Assembly (NCBI GenBank): GCA_033064195.1
Contig: JARBJD010000020.1
Span: 417,179 to 481,178 of the forward strand
From: Blattamonas nauphoetae
Lineage: Eukaryota; Preaxostyla; Oxymonadida
Direction: 5' to 3'
Length of the DNA: 64,000 nucleotides
The notes beneath the pieces are model-generated. The model ran no database searches. It saw only the letters and a list, made by a program, of their open reading frames with translations, and had not been told where the DNA came from. Position 1 is the first letter of the stretch; the number at the start of each line of letters is the position of its first letter. Position numbers and translations under genes: made by a program. This document shows, in pieces, positions 58,157 to 64,000 of the stretch.

Positions 58157-59760
58157 TCATGACGAACAGCGGAGGCTTTCTTTCTTGCGAATACGAAGAA
58201 GATGGAGGTGAAAATGGAAGAAAATGGGTATGAAAGAGGAAGAATAAGATTGCTGTTTGTTGACGATGAGGCAGACGTAGATGAGCAGGCGAGCGTCGAT
58301 CTGGTTAATGTTGTCCGTCGAGAGGGCGTCTGGAGGAGTGTTTGTTCGCGATATTGGAGCTTCCTCGTCATCACGGGTTCTGGTCTGATTCTCTTCCTGG
58401 TTTGGAAGGTTCATGCCCAGTTGGTTGTTCCATTTGATCGATCTGACAACAACAGAATTGCTGCCTCCGCTCTCGTCGTTTTGCAGCTTTTCCTCGAGGA
58501 CGTCTTCGATGCCTTCCATTCTCAACATTCGATGGATTGCCTGCCACATCTGTCGCCCTTCTCCCCGTTTGGCGTTCCATTTCGCCAATTTGAGAGAGTT
58601 TGGGTGGAAGATGCGGGGAGAGAGGAACTGACCAAGATTCGGCCACGGAAGCAGTCGGTGGTTCCTGCTCTCCCATTCCTGATTCCTGTCCGTCTGCCAC
58701 ACAATCTTCCCGCAGGTGCCTCACTGCTGCTCGACAGAAGGACTGTTCGTCTCGTCTGAACGGACTAACTTCTCGTCCTCCACAAGTCCAAGATCGATTG
58801 TTTCTGAAGCGTCCTCGCTCATTTCTCGTTTGTGCTCTTCACAATCTCTCTCGGTGCGTGATGTCTGCGCTGTGGACGAGTCTCTGCCAGTTCCACTCTC
58901 CCCGTATCGTCCACACAAAACCGCCAAATCGGCGAAATCGATGCGTTGTCTCCACACGACACGGTGTTGGGAACACAAACGATCCATTGCGGGTCAGCCA
59001 TGATCCGTCTTCAGCTGCTCGATTGTCATCCGCTTTTTGGGTTTGTCTCCAACAACCTGCGGATCACACAACTGTTGTTCTTCTCATCTGTGTCAGCGAA
59101 GGCGGTTCTTCACGAGTGGACAGACGTCGAGGTGAACAGTGATGAGAAAGAACCATTTTGGAAACCGAATTGTCATCGAGTGGACAGCAGCGAAGGCGAA
59201 GAGAACGCCAATCTCAAAAATCGGGTTGGCTCCAACGTAGAGATCCATGCCGTCCAGACGGCGTCCTGTCATCCACAACACTCCTCCCATCGTCCAACCC
59301 AACCCATCCGACCACAAATGCCCAGTGGACGGCTCATTCGCCAACGACACGAGGTGTCACCGAGGCAATCACGGCACTCACTCGTCCACTTCATCTTTCC
59401 GACTCCAACCAGGAACTCCAGATCCACAACGAACGTCATCCTCCTATTCCCTTCGTCAGCGCTGTCCACCGCAGATCACATTGACCATCCAATTCACAAA
59501 TCCACACGTCACCCTTCGGCCAGCACTGTCCGGTCTGAGAGCCATTGTGTTGGCCAGGCAATCAAAGACATCACCAATTGTCACAAACGATCCATCGACG
59601 CATTGACATCCAGAACGGAGTAATGTGAGAGTGGCGGCGAAGGAAGGAGAGTGTGGGGACGATGGAGGGAGACTGGCGAGAGAGAATTCCAATCGTTGTG
59701 GCAAGTCATGCGGTGATGTCAGAGCCGACAAAGATCACACACAAACAGTGTTCTCCGAAA
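58157..59760 (-). pseudogene. Decayed mosaic including a second copy of the oxymonad repeat-family C-terminus
   Basis: Minus-strand frames at 58371-58702 contain LAKWNAKRGEGRQMWQAIHR, MLRMEGIEDVLEEKLQND and SIKWNNQLGMNLP, the same C-terminal block seen intact in order at 59811-60284. The rest (58700-59760) has short frames on both strands with stops; none could be assigned. This looks like a truncated second family member joined to unrelated decayed DNA. Confidence 0.55.
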
Positions 59761-59810
59761 CAAGTCACAAACAGTCCGGAAGATTTGCTGTTTCTTGTCA
59801 GTTTCCATTC

Positions 59811-60566
59811 TTACATCGGAAGGTTCATGCCCAGTTGATTGCTCCATCTGATCGAGAAGGCAACAATATATCCTCCGCAGTATGCGTTTCTGTTGATTTG
59901 CAGCTTTTCCTCAATCACGTCTTCAATGCCTTCCATTCGTATCGCTCGATGCACTGTTTTCCACAGCTGTTGCCGTTTTCCCCTTCTTTTGTTCCATTTC
60001 AGCTGGATATCGATCATTAAACCGAAAAAACTCCGAATTGACTCATCTTTTTCTAAGTATGTGAGACAGCTTGGAATCGTGAGAATGACTGGCATATGAA
60101 GAACGAAATCCATTGTCTGTTGATAAGAAGGAGAAATTTGGAGGAATTGGGCGAGGAGTTCCATTAAGCCAGAAGATAGGTCTCCATCAACGATCGAGTA
60201 GCGGTTCACACACAAATGGCATATATACTTCTTCGAAGGGACCAGAACTTGCATTAAAACTGTCTCGTGAACAACTTGTTGCATATTGCGATCTTTAATT
60301 CCGAGTAATGCGAGACCATATAGAGTTGATGATTTGAGGGATCAGATCAGCTTTGACGAGGGAAAGATGGACAAATGATGAACAGCTCGCGATCAGGGCA
60401 TTCAGCATCTTCATTGCTGCTGTGGTGACAACTGTGTTGGCAGAAGATACGAGCACCACAATGGACTGAATGAAGTCTGTCGAAGAATCACGAGAGGGTG
60501 ATGCAAAGTTGCTGAGAAAAGCAGTCATTCCTTCCTGTTTTTGATATGAATTGCTCGTTATGGGTC
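59811..60566 (-). pseudogene. Member of a large oxymonad HEAT-like repeat family, broken
   Basis: Read from 60528 down: MTAFLSNFASPSRDSSTDFI, QSIVVLVSSANTVVTTAAMK and FVHLSLVKADLIPQIINS, then after a frame change and an apparent loss of about 30 residues, LALLGIKDRNMQQVVHETVL, YICHLCVNRYSIVDGD and MEGIEDVIEEKLQ, ending IRWSNQLGMNLPM at 59811. I know this order from many oxymonad proteins of unknown function that look like alpha-helical (armadillo/HEAT-like) repeats. The 5' part is cut by the transposon at 60567. A CAG acceptor-like site at about 60535 suggests the element landed in an intron or leader. Non-functional as it stands. Confidence 0.7.
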
Positions 60567-63500
60567 ATAGTGCCTCCACAAACCCGTCAAAAATATATAA
60601 ACCCGTTTTTATTCACCTAGACCCAGAATTCGAACTATAGTGGAAAAAAGTCATCTTATATATTCCTAGAAATGCATTGGTGATGGTATTGAGAGAGAAA
60701 TTGCACTTGATATTGATTGATGAAATGAGAATGGATCTAAAGAATGGGTAGTGAGGATGTAAGATGGCTGAAGAGCGCGTGTCCACAGGGGATGACCGTG
60801 TCTCAGTCTCGATCTGTTGTCAGAACGAGAAGAAGACACAGAAGGACAGGACGACGAGATCCTGAAGAGGCAGAGAGAGACAATGAAGAGAGAGGAGTGA
60901 AGAAAGATGGCAGAAGAGCAATAACGATGAGAAGAGGAGAAGAAACACAAACCACATTCTCGATGAAGTATTCCTTCATTTTGAACGTTTCGAAGCATTC
61001 GCTGATCCTTCACATCTAGTCGAGAACGCTCTTCTGCCCATCCGTGTTCTCGTTGGCGGCGGTGAGTGAAGCGACGGTGCCGACTTGGCTGGAAATGTAT
61101 TTGTTGAACTTGCGAGCCTGCTCGACCACTCTCCGCTCCATCTCCTTCTGCTGCTTCTCCACGTCGTGTTCTGTCACCGGCTGCATGTTCCGCTTCGATC
61201 GTTGTTTGCGAGGGGTCATGCTGGGCACGTGCTTGGCGGGCGAGAGAGGTGCGAGTGACAGCTTCTTTCCCCTCTTCGTTTTGGCTGGCTAAGCAAGAGT
61301 GGGAACTTGGAGTGGCTGGATTGTCGTTTGGGACTGCAGATCGCTTCGGGTCCGCCGCAACTGTGTCTTGTTCACTTCCTCACCCTTCTCCAGCGCGTAG
61401 GAGTACTCTCTCACCTTTCTCATGTCACTCTCAGTGAAGTGCATCATATACGATCCGATCTTGTCGCCGATGTCGTCCAAGTAGTGCGGTTGGTGTGAAG
61501 TGACGCTGGCAGGCTTGAATTTCTCGATTGAGGAGAGTTGTGCAGCTGACTCGCTCACTCCAATACATTCTGTCTGCTTGTCGGTCGTGATGAGCCAGTC
61601 TTTGGAGAGAAGGTGCTCCAGTTCTGCGTTTTGGGCAAGGAGGGAAGAGACCTCGAAGGAGAGGGTGTCGATGCTGAAGGGAAGAAAGGAAAACAGAAAG
61701 GAGAATGATTGAGGAGAGAAGGGCATGAAAGAACGAAGAGCAAAGACGATGAATGAGATGAGATGCACACCGCTGGTTGGATTCGTCGAGTGACTGGTTT
61801 GTTGCGGTCAGGTTGGCTTTGAGTGTGTCTCGCTCAGTCGTGAGCTGATCAATGTTCGTGTGGAGTGTCTCGATGGAATGGCTCTTCTCTTTGTTCATCC
61901 CAATCCACTCATCCACCTCCCTCTTCGTCTCCTCCAACCGCGTGTTGTTCTCCCGCTCCATCTCCATCTTCTGCCTCGTCTACTCCAAACTCTTTTCCGG
62001 CGTGTTTTTGTCTGTGGCCAGCGAAGCTGCTCGAACTTGGAACTCTGACATTGTTTCGGTCAGTCGAGCGTTCTCCTCTGTGAGACGAGTCAGTTCGGAG
62101 TGTTCCTCAGCCGAGACTGAACCTATTGTTCGTAGTTCTTTTTCATACTTCGCCTTGTCAGCCGAGCGCTGTCGTTCTACTTCGACGAGTGTTGCTTTCA
62201 AAGAATCGATTATTCGCAACAGATCTGCATTCGATGCAGAAGATGCGGATGTGTCGACGAGTTGTTCTAATTCCTGTTTCAGAGATGAGTCGACACTGCC
62301 ATCCTTCTGCTTGACCACTCCAATCTGCTGTTCGGCATCACTGTCCAATTCATTTGGAGAGAGACGGTGCTCTTCGGCTGTTGTTGGTGCTCATGTGAAC
62401 TGCCTCGTTGCGACATGTGCATCTGAAGACGTTGTTGGCGGGGTGTGTCGTGTCAGATCAGCCGGACGAGTTGTGTTTTCCTGTTTGGGTTTTGGGTCCA
62501 GTTCAATCAAGTCGCTGTTGTCAGAATCATCCTTCTTGTCCTCTTCCTTCCGCTCTGGCTCGTCCTGCTTCCCGCGAGGAGCAATTGGTGGGTGGGTGGA
62601 GCAGGGTGAGGGGGAAGCATAGCTCGCTTTGGGATCGGAGGGAGAGTTGCAACTGTTGCTCTTGTCGACTCGCTGGTCATCTGAAAAACACCCTGAGGTG
62701 GATGAAATGGGGTGATATCTTTGGTGACCTCGCTTTCTGGTGGGCCTGAGGCTGGATCACAAGGGTTCTGATGAGATGGATTCCTGGACCTGCCGGCGGG
62801 CGAGCTCGGTGGTGAGAGACCCTGCAAGAGAAGGAGTGCCGCGACGACTTGTGTGAAGGTGCGTATGAGCGTCTTCTCCGAGAACTCCTTCGCGACGTCG
62901 ATTGCGTGCCTCACTGACTGGCTGTCTGGGAGGTGGCCATGAAGTCGTACTCGGCGGCGTTGGAGATCATCTCGAGCGCGTTGTCCATGTCGCTGTACCT
63001 CATCAGTCCCGCGCATCACCAGTCGCACAAGGCCAGATGACGCCCCCACGGGCAAAGGTGGGCTGGCCAGAGTTCTTTGTATAGGATTCATTGACTCGGC
63101 AACATGTGTTAAATCATGTAAAAGAGTGTCCAACATGATCTGAATGGTGATAAAGCAAGTTTACAACACGAATTGGTTGTGTCACGGTTCGTGTGATATT
63201 CTCTTCATTCATGGACAAACATCGAACAATGGATGACTTTTAATCGTCTTGTGATGTTTGTTCCTCCAAATTCTCAATTAGATCTCCGGAGAACGAATTG
63301 ATCATTGACTTTTGTGTTGGTGGTTGATGAGCTTGTCGATAGATGTGGTAATCTTCTGAAAAAATAGTGGTGGTGATGGAGAAGAGGTGGTAGACGGGAA
63401 ATTAGACATCGACGATCTTATATTCTGAGAGAGAGGGGGAGTTGAAATTAGATACCCATTCTTTGAAATTGAGTTCGACACAATTTAAATCAGATGCAGA

Positions 63501-63627
63501 TAACCTAGATATTGCAACTCGTTTCTAATTCACCTAACTTTGACTCACTGCTGAGATATTAGGATTATTAAGTTCTTTTCGAATAAAAACGGGTTTATAT
63601 TTAAAAACGGGTTTGTGGAGGGTCTAT
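60567..63627. mobile_element. 3.06-kb ATAG-tipped TIR element carrying coiled-coil gene remains
   Basis: Inverted ends of about 50 bp start ATAGTGCCTCCACAAACCCG on the left and, inverted, ATAGACCCTCCACAAACCCG on the right. A second AAACCCGTTTTTATTC motif lies inside each end. The arrangement matches the elements at 48071 and 48548. No transposase was recognised. The interior is almost filled by minus-strand coding remains. It interrupts the repeat-family gene at 59.8-60.6 kb. Confidence 0.82.
61016..63136 (-). pseudogene. Coiled-coil protein fragment inside the 60.6-63.6 kb element
   Basis: From 63136 down, a frame begins MLDTLLHDLTHVAESMNPIQ and runs into Pro-rich sequence (SPPSSPAGRSRNPSHQNP). 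A helical part follows at 62348 (LRIIDSLKATLVEVERQRSA; HSELTRLTEENARLTETMSE), crosses a TAG at 61980, and continues at 61967 (MEMERENNTRLEETKREVDE). A probable intron (about 61670-61772) leads to IDTLSFEVSSLLAQNAELEH, and the series ends near 61289-61016 with MPSMTPRKQRSKRNMQPV. The order is that of one gene with a few breaks. Parent unknown; a cytoskeletal rod is likely from composition. Confidence 0.55.
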
Positions 63628-64000
63628 CATAAAACAGAGTGAGTGAAACAATGAAAGTGAGATGAAAGAATCGTCCAAAGGGAAGAAGATATGGGTGATT
63701 CTAAATGAATTGTTACCCGCGTATTTTCTTCTGTCATATGAGCAGAAACTCAATACAATTTTCAGAGCGCTCATATTCTCCTTCATTCGACATGATTAAG
63801 GTGTTTTCCATTTTTCTGACTCTTCATCCAATCTTTTCCGTCTGATTTCTTCTTTCAGCGATCCTTCTTCGCTCAAACTAACACGTTCCCCCAAAATTGT
63901 GCAAGTACCTCGTTCTAACACATCATTTGAAGCTGACCTCCATCGTTTGAACAGTGTATATATTCTCATCTTCGCTCCAAGTCCGTTTTATTTCAACTCA
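63628..64000. other. Flank beyond the last element, no clear gene
   Basis: A short minus-strand frame starting at 63786 (MKENMSALKIVLSFCSYDRR) could be a first exon of the interrupted repeat-family gene, with a GTAAC donor near 63713, but it does not match the family N-terminus I remember. Nothing else is supported. Confidence 0.35.

Overview
This window looks like nuclear DNA of a flagellated protist, most likely an oxymonad close to Blattamonas nauphoetae. That assignment is inference, made from remembered families and not from a search. It rests on many short GT-AG introns (about 30-100 bp), standard stop codons, close gene packing, a large surface-receptor family (right-handed beta-helix, one membrane span, atypical kinase), a lineage-specific repeat family with a recognisable C-terminus (59.8-60.6 kb), and flagellar genes.

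Layout. 0.3-8.8 kb: one large receptor gene, split by a decayed insertion. 9.4-39.7 kb: a compact host gene block with an S41 peptidase, histone H2A, a multi-span membrane protein, CHMP5/VPS60, an MSP/ASH-domain protein resembling CFAP221, a Pro-rich protein with a SPRY-like end, a UBE2J-type E2, calpain-7, a Pro-rich unknown, a basic coiled-coil protein, CFAP298, an AUP1-like acyltransferase, a Ser/Gln-rich unknown and a 1,208-residue coiled-coil protein. One 2.5-kb transposon interrupts this block at 12.7-15.3 kb. 39.7-64 kb: a transposon graveyard in which several unrelated TIR element types are nested in each other and in host gene remains.

How genes relate. CHMP5 and calpain-7 both belong to ESCRT-III biology (calpain-7 carries MIT domains). 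UBE2J and AUP1 both belong to ER/lipid-droplet protein quality control. CFAP298, the CFAP221-like protein and possibly the long coiled-coil protein belong to the flagellar apparatus. I would not claim functional clusters from this spacing.

The most interesting theme is gene carriage by cut-and-paste elements. Four elements with defined ends carry host-like coding fragments: 12738-15275 (8-bp TSD), 46914-50582 (9-bp TSD), 54687-57219 (10-bp TSD) and 60567-63627 (ATAG/CTAT tips). The 46.9-50.6 kb element is the richest. It has 480-bp inverted arms built from a 19-bp repeat array and a Pol III-type tRNA-like module, a receptor pseudogene as cargo, two further elements nested in the cargo, and a Tc1 transposase relic as its target, where removing the element restores the reading frame. 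Exon boundaries, TSDs and TIRs were read by eye; percent identities were not computed.
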